Source: a virus. Taken from it: a DNA stretch of 64,000 nucleotides. The notes beneath the pieces are model-generated. The model was not told the DNA's origin, did no database searches, and worked only from the letters and a program-made list of their open reading frames with translations. Each line of letters begins with the position of its first letter. Within the stretch, counting starts at the first letter, position 1. The position numbers and the translations under genes are program-made. Below are positions 14,570 through 23,135 of the stretch, one piece after another. The DNA lies in the IMG/VR virus record IMGVR_UViG_3300022907_000005, positions 1-64,000 of that record; one strand, 5' to 3'.

Positions 14570-14626
14570 AGACGCAGCGGCCGTCTGAGGAGAGAAGTTT
14601 CAATAGGAAAATCGCCGCTGCGCCTC
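14569..14626 (-). terminator. Long GC-rich stem-loop (13-bp stem, 32-nt loop)
   Basis: 14569-14581 pairs with 14614-14626; on the minus-strand RNA the only non-Watson-Crick position is a G-U pair. The core GCAGCGGC/GCCGCTGC is far more GC-rich than its surroundings. It lies after the stop of the SaV-like gene (14635) and before the late promoter, so it may end early transcripts; a small structured RNA is also possible. Confidence 0.65.
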
Positions 14627-14634
14627 TAATTCTG

Positions 14635-14910
14635 TTACTCGGTATGTACCCTGTCGTGCTCGTAAAGAGCTAAAAATCCATAGTGGATAATCTTCACAAT
14701 GTCCTTACGCCATACATCAGGGGTCTCGCCCTTCTTGCCGTATCGCCCATTATACTTGTCAATGTTTCCATGAAAGAAGCCTGGGCCATGTCCTCGGTCT
14801 ATAATAATCTCAGCAGACTGTAGACCTCCTTGTCCATAATGACCCTCGTAAGTAGAGTCAATGTAGTTTTTGAATTCTTGAATCAATTCGTCTTCGCGGA
14901 ACTTGTACAT
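14635..14910 (-). CDS. SaV-like/DUF3310-type protein, 91 aa
   Basis: The segment FFHGNIDKYNGRYGKKG then VWRKDIVKIIHYGFLALYEHDR matches the short DUF3310 (SaV-like) family common in phages, whose function is not settled. The start is ATG 14910 (MYKFREDE), which overlaps the upstream TGA (TGATG) with GGAGG 7 nt before; an alternative TTG start lies 6 nt upstream. It is the last gene of the CobS operon before the GC stem-loop. Confidence 0.7.
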   Translation of the reverse strand: MYKFREDELIQEFKNYIDSTYEGHYGQGGLQSAEIIIDRGHGPGFFHGNIDKYNGRYGKKGETPDVWRKDIVKIIHYGFLALYEHDRVHTE

Positions 14911-15068
14911 CAACAACCCTCCGTTGGCGGAAACTCTGAGAACACTGGCGGTACCTTCCGCAGTGCAATCAACAGGTCAACGACCTCTACCAATCGAGCA
15001 GTATCTGCATCGATACTCTCAGTCAACTGTCTGGCTTCTTTAATTAGTGATTGTATCTGAGTAGTCAT
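14910..15068 (-). CDS. Small hypothetical protein, 52 aa
   Basis: The frame starts MTTQIQSLIKEARQLTESI and ends PPTEGC. It begins at TAATG on the stop of the CobS-like gene and ends at TGATG on the next start, so it is tightly coupled on both sides. The first 38 residues look like one or two amphipathic helices (DADTARLVEVVDLLIALRK). No domain is recognised. The double stop-start coupling is the main evidence that it is real. Confidence 0.6.
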   Translation of the reverse strand: MTTQIQSLIKEARQLTESIDADTARLVEVVDLLIALRKVPPVFSEFPPTEGC

Positions 15069-16258
15069 TATGAGAAATCCTCATCCATAACAACATCGAG
15101 GGTTACTTCATCTGACTCAGCAGTCATAGACTCTAGAGTAGCACCAGCATCTACCTTAGTGTAGAGATCGCTGAATGCCTGTCGCGTGTCCTCGTCAAAG
15201 CGATTGACGCAGAGTTCGATAGACTTCATACGGTCATCAAACATAGCGTATGCATTGACAATGTGCTCCAAGCGGCGTGTTGATACCAACTCATCGATAG
15301 CACCCTCGCGGAATGTTTTACGAATGATGTCAGCCCAAGTGACTAGCTTGTCAGCAAAGTCCTCGTCAACCTTGTTGACCTTGCCCATCTTACCGAGAAT
15401 GATTTTCTTCTCAGTAGCTGGAGAGGGATACTCCTGATCAACGGTTATTGCAAAACGCTCAAGGAAAGCCTCGTCTAGGATCTGAGCCGACATAAACTTG
15501 CCGTCATCCGAGCCGCGTCCTTTAGTGTTTGCGGTTGCAATGATGTTGAAACCAGAAGCAGGAGTAATCACCTCTCCAGTCTTTTTGTTGAAGTAGGGCT
15601 TGCCCTCCAAGATAGCTTGAAGACACATAAGTTTGTTGGATCCTCGGTCCAACTCGTCCAAGATGCAGACTGCACCTCGCTTCATCGCCGTCAGCACAGG
15701 GCCCTCACGGTAGACTACGTTGCCATCGACTAGTGTATTCCCACCAATCAAATCGTCCTCATCAGTCTCAATAGAGATATTGATTCGGATAGCCTCGCGA
15801 CCTAGCTTTGCGCAGGTCTGCTCAACCATTGTAGTCTTGCCGTTTCCTGACAGACCAGAGATAAATGTCGGATAGAAAATCCGAGACTTAAGGATCTTGG
15901 TTAGATCGCGGCTGAATCCAAACGCAACATACGTTGGGTCAGTAGCGGGAACCAAGTCATCCACTTCAACCGTCAACTTAGCCTGAGTAACAACCTTCGC
16001 CTCGGGAACGGGTGTCGGTGCTACTGTCATAATAGGCTTTCGTTTAACTATGACGGGAGCGGGGGTAGATGCTGCAAGAGCAACACCTTCCATGTTGAGC
16101 GCGTATTGATTACGACCAATTTTGCGCTCAGTAAAGAACCACTTAGGAGCTGGGAGACCAGCACCTTTAGCAGCATCGAGGACTTGAATGCGGGAGAAAA
16201 CTCCTGATCCATTGTCCAATGTTGATAAAACTTCAATTAACTTTGTTCGATTTTCCAT
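15068..16258 (-). CDS. cobS: CobS-like MoxR-family AAA+ ATPase, 396 aa
   Basis: The AAA+ core shows Walker A GLSGNGKTTMVEQ (about residue 140), Walker B GAVCILDELDRG and sensor GFNIIATANTKGRG, with the MoxR/CobS-type spacing. In cobaltochelatase, CobS works with CobT; in phages such ATPases pair with VWA proteins, here the adjacent gene at 16380. No cobalamin genes are present, so metal chelation is unproven and a MoxR-VWA chaperone or remodelling role is as likely. Residues 1-100 may hold a small winged-helix-like part. The start at 16258 has GGAGAG upstream; a sigma70 promoter lies at 16302-16330. Confidence 0.8.
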   Translation of the reverse strand: MENRTKLIEVLSTLDNGSGVFSRIQVLDAAKGAGLPAPKWFFTERKIGRNQYALNMEGVALAASTPAPVIVKRKPIMTVAPTPVPEAKVVTQAKLTVEVDDLVPATDPTYVAFGFSRDLTKILKSRIFYPTFISGLSGNGKTTMVEQTCAKLGREAIRINISIETDEDDLIGGNTLVDGNVVYREGPVLTAMKRGAVCILDELDRGSNKLMCLQAILEGKPYFNKKTGEVITPASGFNIIATANTKGRGSDDGKFMSAQILDEAFLERFAITVDQEYPSPATEKKIILGKMGKVNKVDEDFADKLVTWADIIRKTFREGAIDELVSTRRLEHIVNAYAMFDDRMKSIELCVNRFDEDTRQAFSDLYTKVDAGATLESMTAESDEVTLDVVMDEDFS

Positions 16259-16301
16259 AGTATATCTCTCCACAAGACTAATTTTTCTAAACTATGCGAC
16301 T

Positions 16302-16330
16302 ATTATAGTCGGTTTTACTGCCTAAGTCAA
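16302..16330 (-). promoter_or_regulatory. Early-type sigma70 promoter for the CobS-like gene
   Basis: TTGACT (16325-16330), 17-nt spacer, TATAAT (16302-16307) on the minus strand. TTGAC of the -35 can pair with GTCAA lying 7 nt further upstream (16338-16342), the same geometry as the cassette at 1006. Confidence 0.85.
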
Positions 16331-16379
16331 CCTTTAATTGACCAAAAAGCAACTTTTTTTCTTGTTATTAATCAGCAAC

Positions 16380-18623
16380 TTACGCTACCAGATCAATAAA
16401 TTTACCAAGAAACAGTGAATTTCCTGACTTTTTAGACTGAAATTTCTTGAATCCTCGCAAAATATCACCCTTTTTATCAGATTTCACTTCCATCTCCAGA
16501 TCTTCCTGCGAGAGGTTGTCACCGTTCTTAATCAAGTAAGACAGATCAAATCCGTCAGTATCCCGTATTATAGCGAACTTCTGCTGACGATACGATTTTA
16601 AAGCCGCTTGAGCACCTGCATCATTCTCATATCTTCCAGCTCGACTAGTAATTGCATACGAATTGAAGTTGCCTATGTGAAAGTTCACAAGCGTGGTGTC
16701 AACACTAGCCTTAAAGTGCTTCAGCAATGCATTGTACATTATAGTGCGAGAAGAATCCCGTCGGTTCACTTTGTACTGCGTGGTCACACCGTTATCGGTG
16801 ATATAAACATTTTCAGTATCACGCTGCCATGCCCAGCCCTGAAACTGAGAACCTAAATGCAACTCACCAGTAGGATCGCCGTCAGTCAAAAAGAGTGTAT
16901 TCATCTTTTCGATTTTGTGATTACGTTTGAAACGTTTCACAAGTTCACGGGCAACCAACATAGCTTCTAGCAAGGGAGTGCCACCGAGCTGCAAACACCC
17001 AGGTAATGAGTGAATGCTAGTCCAGTATTCAGAATCTTTACTAGGGTTTCTATTGTAAACCTCAGCCAGCAGCAACATGTTGGTGAAAGTTTTCTTGTAC
17101 ATGTTATGTGACAAGTCGGAACTCATCAACTGAACAACATAGAAACTATCATCCTTGATGCAAGTGGTGCCATCTTTCCAATTGTTGCTTATGCTAGTCA
17201 TTTGATCCCAACTACGGCTGGGCATGTTATCATCAACAGCGTTGGTGAATGAGTAGATCTCAAACGGGATATCAACTTTTTTGCAAAACTCAGCCATGAC
17301 CAACGTTTGCAGAATTGTTGCAGTAATGTCATTGCACATTGAGCCAGAGAAATCAATAAACATCATCATACCGTGATTGGTGCCGTTGGGTACAACCGTG
17401 TTAGACAGGAATACATCCTCAGTCAACTTGGTAGCCCACAGCTTTTTCATATTCAACTCACCAGTCTTATTAGTCCTAGCGCGAGAAAGAGTAGATGCTT
17501 TACGCTTCATTTCAAAACGCTGCACTAACTGGTTGATGACTGCCTTGTTTTTAGAGTCAAAGTTTTTGCGCATTTTTTGCGCGACTGCCGTTTGTGATAC
17601 ATCAAAACTGTTTTCTCTTGAGCGAAAACAATATTCCCACTTGACGTTTGCCCAAGTTTTATGGATAGGAAACACCCAGTTCTCAATCTTAGGAGATACC
17701 CATTCAACATACGCATTTTCTTTTGCAGTATCAGAAACTAGCGAGCCTTCATTTTCACGGAACGCAGTGTCAGTCTCAGATATTGGATCTTGAGAACCAT
17801 TGTCTTCCGTAGCATCAGTGTTTGCAACGCCGCCTGATGTAGATTCTTGCTCAGGAGATTCTTGCTCAGGAGACTCAGAATTATCCTCGCCTTTACCGCC
17901 TGATTCAGAATCTGATTCAGACTCCTCGTCACCAGCAGCATCGCCAGACTCTTCAGACTGAGACTCTTCGGAATTTTCTTCACCAGCGTCAGCCGATTCT
18001 CCTTGCTCACCCTCATCTGAATCACCGAAGTTTGGATCAGTTTGAGTTTGTGCCTTCTCAGGTTCTTGCTGAGAAGTCTTGGCTTCAGCAAATATTTCCT
18101 CAGCAAGAACCACAACATCTTCCCAAGATTCAGCAGCCTCGATACGAGGAATATACTGTTGCTCAGTGTCACTAAACGGAACGCCTAACAACCCACCGAT
18201 TTTAAAATGCAAGTTGATGCGGTCGATCAAACCCAGTGTGCCAATGTCACGTTGAGCGACACCGAAGAAATCCTTCTCAAACAATTCACGATAGCCAGCG
18301 TAGAAACTTCTAACTAGCCCAGGAAATTTTGATTTGATCTTGCGCTCAATACGAGCATCCTCAATTACATTGAGAAATGATTTGAAAGCAGGGCCGTAAT
18401 CCATTATATTATCATGCCAGCCCATCATTGGGGTGAATAGAGCATGCCCGACTTCGTGACCGATGAATAGATCGTAAAGCTCAACACTCATTTCTTCCCA
18501 TATAGGCAGAGTAAGAGTGCGAGACTTTAGATCAAACGATGCAGTAGCTACATTGCGATGCTCCAGAGTAACGTTCTCCGCAGCAAGCAACTTAGCTAGA
18601 ATTGATTTGTTTTGTATATTCAA
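16380..18623 (-). CDS. cobT: CobT-like VWA protein with zincin-like N-terminus, 747 aa, TTG start
   Basis: The N-terminal part holds FIGHEVGHALFTPM (about residues 50-63), an HExxH metal site as in gluzincin peptidases. Residues about 185-300 form a highly acidic Ser/Glu/Asp-rich linker, as in CobT. A C-terminal von Willebrand A domain starts near MMMFIDFSGSM, with the MIDAS pattern DxSxS, and continues through FLTDGDPTG. The start is TTG (18621-18623) with GAGGAG 7 nt before, behind a perfect promoter. It pairs with the CobS-like ATPase downstream. True cobaltochelatase activity is doubtful without cobalamin genes; a protein-remodelling or protease function is an open alternative. Confidence 0.8.
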   Translation of the reverse strand: MNIQNKSILAKLLAAENVTLEHRNVATASFDLKSRTLTLPIWEEMSVELYDLFIGHEVGHALFTPMMGWHDNIMDYGPAFKSFLNVIEDARIERKIKSKFPGLVRSFYAGYRELFEKDFFGVAQRDIGTLGLIDRINLHFKIGGLLGVPFSDTEQQYIPRIEAAESWEDVVVLAEEIFAEAKTSQQEPEKAQTQTDPNFGDSDEGEQGESADAGEENSEESQSEESGDAAGDEESESDSESGGKGEDNSESPEQESPEQESTSGGVANTDATEDNGSQDPISETDTAFRENEGSLVSDTAKENAYVEWVSPKIENWVFPIHKTWANVKWEYCFRSRENSFDVSQTAVAQKMRKNFDSKNKAVINQLVQRFEMKRKASTLSRARTNKTGELNMKKLWATKLTEDVFLSNTVVPNGTNHGMMMFIDFSGSMCNDITATILQTLVMAEFCKKVDIPFEIYSFTNAVDDNMPSRSWDQMTSISNNWKDGTTCIKDDSFYVVQLMSSDLSHNMYKKTFTNMLLLAEVYNRNPSKDSEYWTSIHSLPGCLQLGGTPLLEAMLVARELVKRFKRNHKIEKMNTLFLTDGDPTGELHLGSQFQGWAWQRDTENVYITDNGVTTQYKVNRRDSSRTIMYNALLKHFKASVDTTLVNFHIGNFNSYAITSRAGRYENDAGAQAALKSYRQQKFAIIRDTDGFDLSYLIKNGDNLSQEDLEMEVKSDKKGDILRGFKKFQSKKSGNSLFLGKFIDLVA

Positions 18624-18648
18624 CAGAATCTCCTCGATTTGAAGTACT

Positions 18649-18677
18649 ATTATAGTGCCTTAGCGCCTCTATGTCAA
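18649..18677 (-). promoter_or_regulatory. Consensus sigma70 promoter for the CobT-like gene
   Basis: TTGACA (18672-18677), 17-nt spacer, TATAAT (18649-18654), a perfect match on the minus strand, about 19 nt of leader with GAGGAG. Its upstream flank (TAGTTCTTGACATA) is shared with the queE promoter. Confidence 0.92.
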
Positions 18678-18729
18678 GAACTATTTCACAACCTAAGTCA
18701 TTGATTTTGTTGGATATTCAAAAATAATG

Positions 18730-19320
18730 CTATTTTTTTGTCCTTTTGGTACTCTTTTTAGGAGGATTTTCGTACAAATCCTTCCTTTTTTGCAGTCTTT
18801 CGATCACTTCAGGTGACTCCATCCAGTAGTCCTTACCGTCTAGCAATGATGTGAGTTCATCATCTTCCATGAATCCTTCATAAGTCTGCCGTACCAGCTT
18901 CTCACCCCACGATCTTTCCATTGTGACTTGGGCAAACATTTCGCTGCTCTTGCCATATGAGAAAGAGGAAAAGGTGTGAAACATAAACACTGTATGATCT
19001 GAGACTTCACATTGGTCGCCACACAAAAATAGCATGGTCGCTGCCGATGCAACAAAGCCTTCAGCCGAAGTGATCACTGTCGCTTCAGTCTCAGATAACA
19101 CCCGCATAAATTGTATTGCAGTGAATGCATCACCACCAGGCGAGTTCAAATGTATATACAATATGTCATTGGGACCTGCTGATCGAATGATATTAAACCA
19201 CTCGATGTACTTTGCTGGTTCTTCAATTTCACCAGATACATAAAAATGATGCACCTTGGTCATGATCTGATCTATGTAACCTGCAGGTCTTTGTACTAGC
19301 CCATCAATTAACTCGTTCAT
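18730..19320 (-). CDS. ClpP-like serine protease, 196 aa
   Basis: The ClpP/crotonase-like fold is indicated by ILYIHLNSPGGDAFTAIQF (oxyanion-loop region), GFVASAATMLFLC with the candidate nucleophile Ser, and HTVFMFHTFS with the catalytic His. The third residue cannot be fixed by eye. The C-terminus is Lys-rich (KKSTKRTKK). T4 head proteins are processed by gp21, present elsewhere, so this is an extra protease, perhaps aimed at host or phage proteins. It overlaps the next gene by 17 nt. A weak AT-rich hairpin follows its stop. Confidence 0.82.
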   Translation of the reverse strand: MNELIDGLVQRPAGYIDQIMTKVHHFYVSGEIEEPAKYIEWFNIIRSAGPNDILYIHLNSPGGDAFTAIQFMRVLSETEATVITSAEGFVASAATMLFLCGDQCEVSDHTVFMFHTFSSFSYGKSSEMFAQVTMERSWGEKLVRQTYEGFMEDDELTSLLDGKDYWMESPEVIERLQKRKDLYENPPKKSTKRTKK

Positions 19321-19672
19321 AATATCTTGTTACCGCCTTAATTTTTTCAATTTGTTTGTCAATGATAGCCGTTCGATTAGGCCAATGAATGTAATCCTTT
19401 TCAGGATTCTTTTTCAAATTAGTAAGTAGCGGCATGATTAGATCTTCGAGGTCACGCAACTTAGTCGCAACATCTTGTTCTACCAAAGCACGATGCTCAT
19501 TAATCATTCCTGAGTTATCAGCAGAGAGAACCCTGCTTTCAATTTCATATAGTTTAGATAGGACTTCATCTTTAAAATCTTCCGAGACTGCTGCTGTTGC
19601 AGGAGCTGCGGTAGTGGGGGTCATGTCCTCACTGTCAACAATAGTAAAGCCGAAATCGAAATCGTCTGCCAT
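19304..19672 (-). CDS. Conserved hypothetical protein, 122 aa
   Basis: The N-terminal 35 residues are acidic and Thr/Ala-rich (DFDFGFTIVDSEDM then TPTTAAPATAA) and likely unstructured. Residues about 35-122 form helices (FKDEVLSKLYEIESRVLSA, ATKLRDLEDLIMPLLTNLKK), ending YYERVN. No enzymatic motif. It is coupled to the ClpP-like gene downstream by overlap and follows the 69-aa gene by 1 nt. An adaptor for the protease is possible from the pairing, but that is inference. Confidence 0.6.
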   Translation of the reverse strand: MADDFDFGFTIVDSEDMTPTTAAPATAAVSEDFKDEVLSKLYEIESRVLSADNSGMINEHRALVEQDVATKLRDLEDLIMPLLTNLKKNPEKDYIHWPNRTAIIDKQIEKIKAVTRYYERVN

Positions 19673-19673
19673 A

Positions 19674-19883
19674 TTAGTCTTCTTCTGTAAAGTACTTATC
19701 GAGTACTGCTAGTTTTTCTTCGTACTCAGCAACCTTAGCAAGCTGAATTTCAAGCTCTGCCATGATGTCACTGTGTTCTCCGATACCAACAGGGTTAGTG
19801 AGCATGTTGTCCGCATTCAAAAGATGCTTGCCAATTTGCCCAGAGAAGTAGCCACGCGCTACTTTAATCATCTTATCTTTCAT
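19674..19883 (-). CDS. Hypothetical protein, 69 aa
   Basis: A small helical protein starting MKDKMIKVARGYFSG and ending LAVLDKYFTEED. GAGGAG precedes the ATG. The acidic second half looks like a coiled coil. No known family or signal. It is cotranscribed with the 122-aa gene and ClpP-like gene, separated by 1 to 2 nt. Confidence 0.6.
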   Translation of the reverse strand: MKDKMIKVARGYFSGQIGKHLLNADNMLTNPVGIGEHSDIMAELEIQLAKVAEYEEKLAVLDKYFTEED

Positions 19884-19885
19884 AT

Positions 19886-20317
19886 TTATGTCTCCTCTTT
19901 AACACGATTTCTTAGGGTTGTACTACTGAAAGAATGCTTTCTAGAATTGTACACAATTTCTATTGGCAATTCTTTACCAGTAAATTCTTTGTCTCGGTAT
20001 TCTTCACCGATGACTCGCACATCTATAGGCAATGCGAGTAAGATATCAACTAAATCTGCCTCAGTATTGTAAACGATGATTTCATCTACATATTTTACCG
20101 CAGCTAACTGCAACTGCCTTTCTACAATACTCTGCACTGGCTTATTCTTATCACACCTATCTATAGTAGGATCATTTTGCAAACCTACAATAAGATGTTC
20201 ACAATGTCGCTTTGCTTCTTCTAACATCACGATATGTCCTGCATGTAACAGGTCAAAGGTAGAACAAGTGAAACCTATTCTAGAGAAGCCGATTTGCTTT
20301 TTGTAATCTAAGACCAT
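19886..20317 (-). CDS. Cytidylyltransferase-like nucleotidyltransferase, 143 aa
   Basis: The HxGH signature occurs in GFTCSTFDLLHAGHIVML (residues about 15-32), and SSTTLRNRV near the end matches the second nucleotide-binding motif of small cytidylyltransferases such as glycerol-3-phosphate cytidylyltransferase. The Rossmann-like core includes HLIVGLQNDPTIDR and DVRVIGEEYRDKEF. The enzyme should transfer CMP (or AMP) from a nucleotide to a phosphorylated acceptor. With the many glycosyltransferases here it might supply an activated donor, but the acceptor is unknown. It overlaps the def gene. Confidence 0.8.
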   Translation of the reverse strand: MVLDYKKQIGFSRIGFTCSTFDLLHAGHIVMLEEAKRHCEHLIVGLQNDPTIDRCDKNKPVQSIVERQLQLAAVKYVDEIIVYNTEADLVDILLALPIDVRVIGEEYRDKEFTGKELPIEIVYNSRKHSFSSTTLRNRVKEET

Positions 20318-20816
20318 TATTTTTCACCTTTGTCTTAATGCGCTTTAACGCCATGTCCAATTTCAACTTCGACGCCCGCTGCGTAAAGTTTTGCCCTAGC
20401 ATATGATCATACTCATGCAAGAAAACTCTCGCAGCCAATTCAGTAAATGTTTCTGTAGCCCAACTACCGTCTGTTCGTTGATACCTTGCAGTGACAGAAG
20501 TTGGTCTTTTCAAGTTTAGCCACACTCCAGGCAAACTCAAGCAACCTTCTCTCATTGTAACAGTTTCATCTGATAAGTCAACTACTTCAGGGTTTATGAT
20601 GTACCGAACTAAGTCTTTTCCATCACCGAATGTGAATACTTGCATGTCTAGCCCAACCTGATTGGCAGATAAGCCAGCGCCATTCAATTCCAATTGCTTC
20701 TTCATAAGCGCCTTACCGACTTCTTCTGCATTGTACTTTTCAAAGTCAAATGGAGCGGGCTGCCTTTTCAGCATATCATTGCCAAATTCTACTAGTTGTA
20801 AATTCTTTAGATCCAT
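20280..20816 (-). CDS. def: Peptide deformylase
   Basis: All three family motifs are present: GAGLSANQVG (motif 1), EGCLSLPG with the metal-binding Cys (motif 2) and HEYDHMLG with two metal-binding His and the catalytic Glu (motif 3). The enzyme removes the formyl group from new polypeptides. Phage copies are frequent in marine phages and may support rapid synthesis of host or phage proteins. Length 178 aa is normal and the gene appears intact. It starts at the TAATG of gene 46's stop. Confidence 0.95.
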   Translation of the reverse strand: MDLKNLQLVEFGNDMLKRQPAPFDFEKYNAEEVGKALMKKQLELNGAGLSANQVGLDMQVFTFGDGKDLVRYIINPEVVDLSDETVTMREGCLSLPGVWLNLKRPTSVTARYQRTDGSWATETFTELAARVFLHEYDHMLGQNFTQRASKLKLDMALKRIKTKVKNNGLRLQKANRLL

Positions 20817-22486
20817 TATGTCATTACCGAATAGTTTTGTTTCTTTTGAAATTTGATCACGCTTCTGAATTTATCAAATAGTACATCACCTTTATGTGAT
20901 ATGACAAATACATGTGTTTCATCACCAATAGTATTTAACAGGTTCATAACGTAGTCCGTTCCATTATTATCTAAGCTACTGTCAAACACCTCGTCAAGTA
21001 TCAGCAAGTTTGTTGCTGCCGAGTTTTTCATCTTTGCTATTGTTCTCCAGGTGAATAGCAAGGCTAAATCAATTCGCTGCTTCTCTCCTTCACTGAAACT
21101 AGCATACGAAAACTTGTCTCGATGTCTAGACTTAATCGTCTCGTTAAATTTCTCATCCAGATTAAACTGAACAAAGAAGTCCATAGACGCTAAGTATTTA
21201 TTGACAAGTTTATTTATCGCAGGAAGAAATTGCTTTATCACGCGAGTTTTGATGCCTGTATCTTTCAACAACGAGCCACATGCTGATAGATAGTGTTGCT
21301 CTTCATTTTTCTCTGACCTAGTTTTGTTACTCGCTACGACATCTTTAGCCAGAGTTTTTAACTTTGCAGTTTCTTCATCGATGTCTGCAACGTTACTTTT
21401 AGCGTCGTGGAGCTCCAGATTTAACCTCTGTAGCTGTCTTTGATTAAGTATGATGTCATTGTTAGCATCGGATATCTGAGTCATCAGTCTAGCCCACTCT
21501 TTAAGAGTAACCTCTACTTCATCCATCTGCGCATCTAATTCTAAGGTAGCTGCCTCTAACTCCTCTAGCTTAGAAGTTCGCGCTTCCTGCATCCCCGTTT
21601 TGAATTCATGAGGAATGCCCTGCTTACATGTAGGGCAATCATCATGATCCTGATAGAAGTCTAACTCGGTTTTAATTTTTCGGAGTTGTTGTGTGAATCG
21701 ATCTCGGTATCGAGCAAGGTCGGTTCTTTTTCCTTCTGGATCTCCAAGATTCGTCTTCTGCTCTGTGAGCGCAACTGCTGTTGTTTCCGCATCATTAATC
21801 GTCTTGTCGATTTCAAGTATTTGCTCCTTTATCTCTGTTATTTTATTGGCTTTGCTTTGCTCTAACGTTTCAATAAATTTCTTTTGCAATTCAGCCTTCT
21901 GTTTTGCAACTTCCATTTTGGTTTCTACGTCACGAATTGTGTCTTTGAGAATGTTTTGTTTTTCTTTAAGTACAGTATTCATCACAGTGAAGATTTTGAT
22001 ATCTAGGATGTCTTCGATAATTTCTCTGCGCTGACCCAGTGGTAGCTGCATAAAAGGAGTGAAGGACGCGGAGCCTAGTATCACAATCTGTGTGAACGAT
22101 TTGTAATTTAACTTTAGAACTACCTCCTCTAGGTACTTCTGAGAGTCTCTCGCCGCAGCGTCCTGGTCTACTAGAACATCATCGCAATATATTTCAAAGA
22201 TATTAGGCTTAGTGCCTCGTCGCACAAGATAATTATGTGTGCCGATCCTGAATTCGATTTCAACTACTAGTGACTTGTTATTTATAGTATTGAGTAGTTG
22301 AGGTTTAGTTATGTTTCTGAATGGCTTGTTGAATAGCACATAGCATAGTGCATCAAGCATTGTAGATTTGCCGCTGCCGTTCTCACCTACAATAAGAGTA
22401 GACGGGCTGCGAGTGAATTGCATTTCAGTAAATGCGTTTCCTGTTGACAGGAAGTTTTTCCATCGAAGTTTCTCAAAATATATCAT
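20816..22486 (-). CDS. 46: Recombination nuclease ATPase gp46 (SbcC/Rad50-like)
   Basis: gp46 with gp47 resects DNA ends for recombination and recombination-primed replication. Walker A is VGENGSGKSTMLDAL (about residue 34). Two coiled coils flank a zinc-hook CPTCKQG near residue 280, the ABC signature is FSEGEKQRIDLAL, and Walker B is LLILDEVFDSSLD. Length 556 aa matches T4 gp46 (560). It overlaps the SGNH-like gene, which in turn separates it from gene 47, a break in the usual 46-47 pair. Confidence 0.94.
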   Translation of the reverse strand: MIYFEKLRWKNFLSTGNAFTEMQFTRSPSTLIVGENGSGKSTMLDALCYVLFNKPFRNITKPQLLNTINNKSLVVEIEFRIGTHNYLVRRGTKPNIFEIYCDDVLVDQDAAARDSQKYLEEVVLKLNYKSFTQIVILGSASFTPFMQLPLGQRREIIEDILDIKIFTVMNTVLKEKQNILKDTIRDVETKMEVAKQKAELQKKFIETLEQSKANKITEIKEQILEIDKTINDAETTAVALTEQKTNLGDPEGKRTDLARYRDRFTQQLRKIKTELDFYQDHDDCPTCKQGIPHEFKTGMQEARTSKLEELEAATLELDAQMDEVEVTLKEWARLMTQISDANNDIILNQRQLQRLNLELHDAKSNVADIDEETAKLKTLAKDVVASNKTRSEKNEEQHYLSACGSLLKDTGIKTRVIKQFLPAINKLVNKYLASMDFFVQFNLDEKFNETIKSRHRDKFSYASFSEGEKQRIDLALLFTWRTIAKMKNSAATNLLILDEVFDSSLDNNGTDYVMNLLNTIGDETHVFVISHKGDVLFDKFRSVIKFQKKQNYSVMT

Positions 22487-23135
22487 AAGTTCTCTTCAAC
22501 CAAGGCATGATAACTTGCCGTGTAAATGTTTTATGTTGCACATCGTCGGGATGACAGTGATAGCCCTCAGACTCTCTCTTTGTAAACACTGTGTCAGAAT
22601 ACGCTTCTAACCAATCAAATTCACCTTCGACAGGCAGCCAGTTTTTTCTACTCGCTTTCAATAATTTATACTCGGCATTATCAGTACCCTCTAGACTCAG
22701 TTCGCTAGGATATGCTGACATACGAGTCATAAAATATTTCACACCTTTGTTTTGCAGATACTGTTCAGTTAGAAACTGCCAGTATGCGGTAGTCAGGGCA
22801 GCACCTGTTAAGTCATGTAAGTTATTATAGTACACTGTTGACAATGGATCATCCCAATGAGCATTGAGAGTTTGCCAGTCATCGCCTTGATAAACTTCGT
22901 GACGATCAATGCCTGTCCACATTACACCTACAAGCAGATCTTCGGCTGACAGTTCTTCTAACAATCGCTCAACGCCTTGAACAACAGTTCGCGCAATGTA
23001 CTGATTACCTACAGATGATTTAGCATAATTTACTAGTGGCACATTTAAAATTTCAGACAGAGGTAAAGGCCAACAACGGGTGTGACCTTCTTCTGTTTCA
23101 GTAAAGCTACACCCTGAAGTTAGTAATACCTTCAT
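22473..23135 (-). CDS. SGNH/GDSL-hydrolase-like protein A, 220 aa
   Basis: The N-terminal LLTSGCSFTE fits block I of the SGNH hydrolase fold (Ser nucleophile in a GxS context), NYAKSSVGN supplies the Gly/Asn block, and YHCHPDDVQH near the end has the Asp-xx-His-like terminal pair. Such enzymes cleave esters or acetyl groups on sugars and lipids. It is wedged between genes 46 and 47, which suggests a later insertion. A second SGNH-like gene is at 29212-29793. Confidence 0.65.
   Translation of the reverse strand: MKVLLTSGCSFTETEEGHTRCWPLPLSEILNVPLVNYAKSSVGNQYIARTVVQGVERLLEELSAEDLLVGVMWTGIDRHEVYQGDDWQTLNAHWDDPLSTVYYNNLHDLTGAALTTAYWQFLTEQYLQNKGVKYFMTRMSAYPSELSLEGTDNAEYKLLKASRKNWLPVEGEFDWLEAYSDTVFTKRESEGYHCHPDDVQHKTFTRQVIMPWLKRTYDIF

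Noticed and set aside
15068-18623. True cobalamin biosynthesis (cobaltochelatase) function
   Set aside because: No CobN or other cobalamin gene is seen, and MoxR-VWA pairs have wider roles, so only the CobS/CobT-like domain names are kept.
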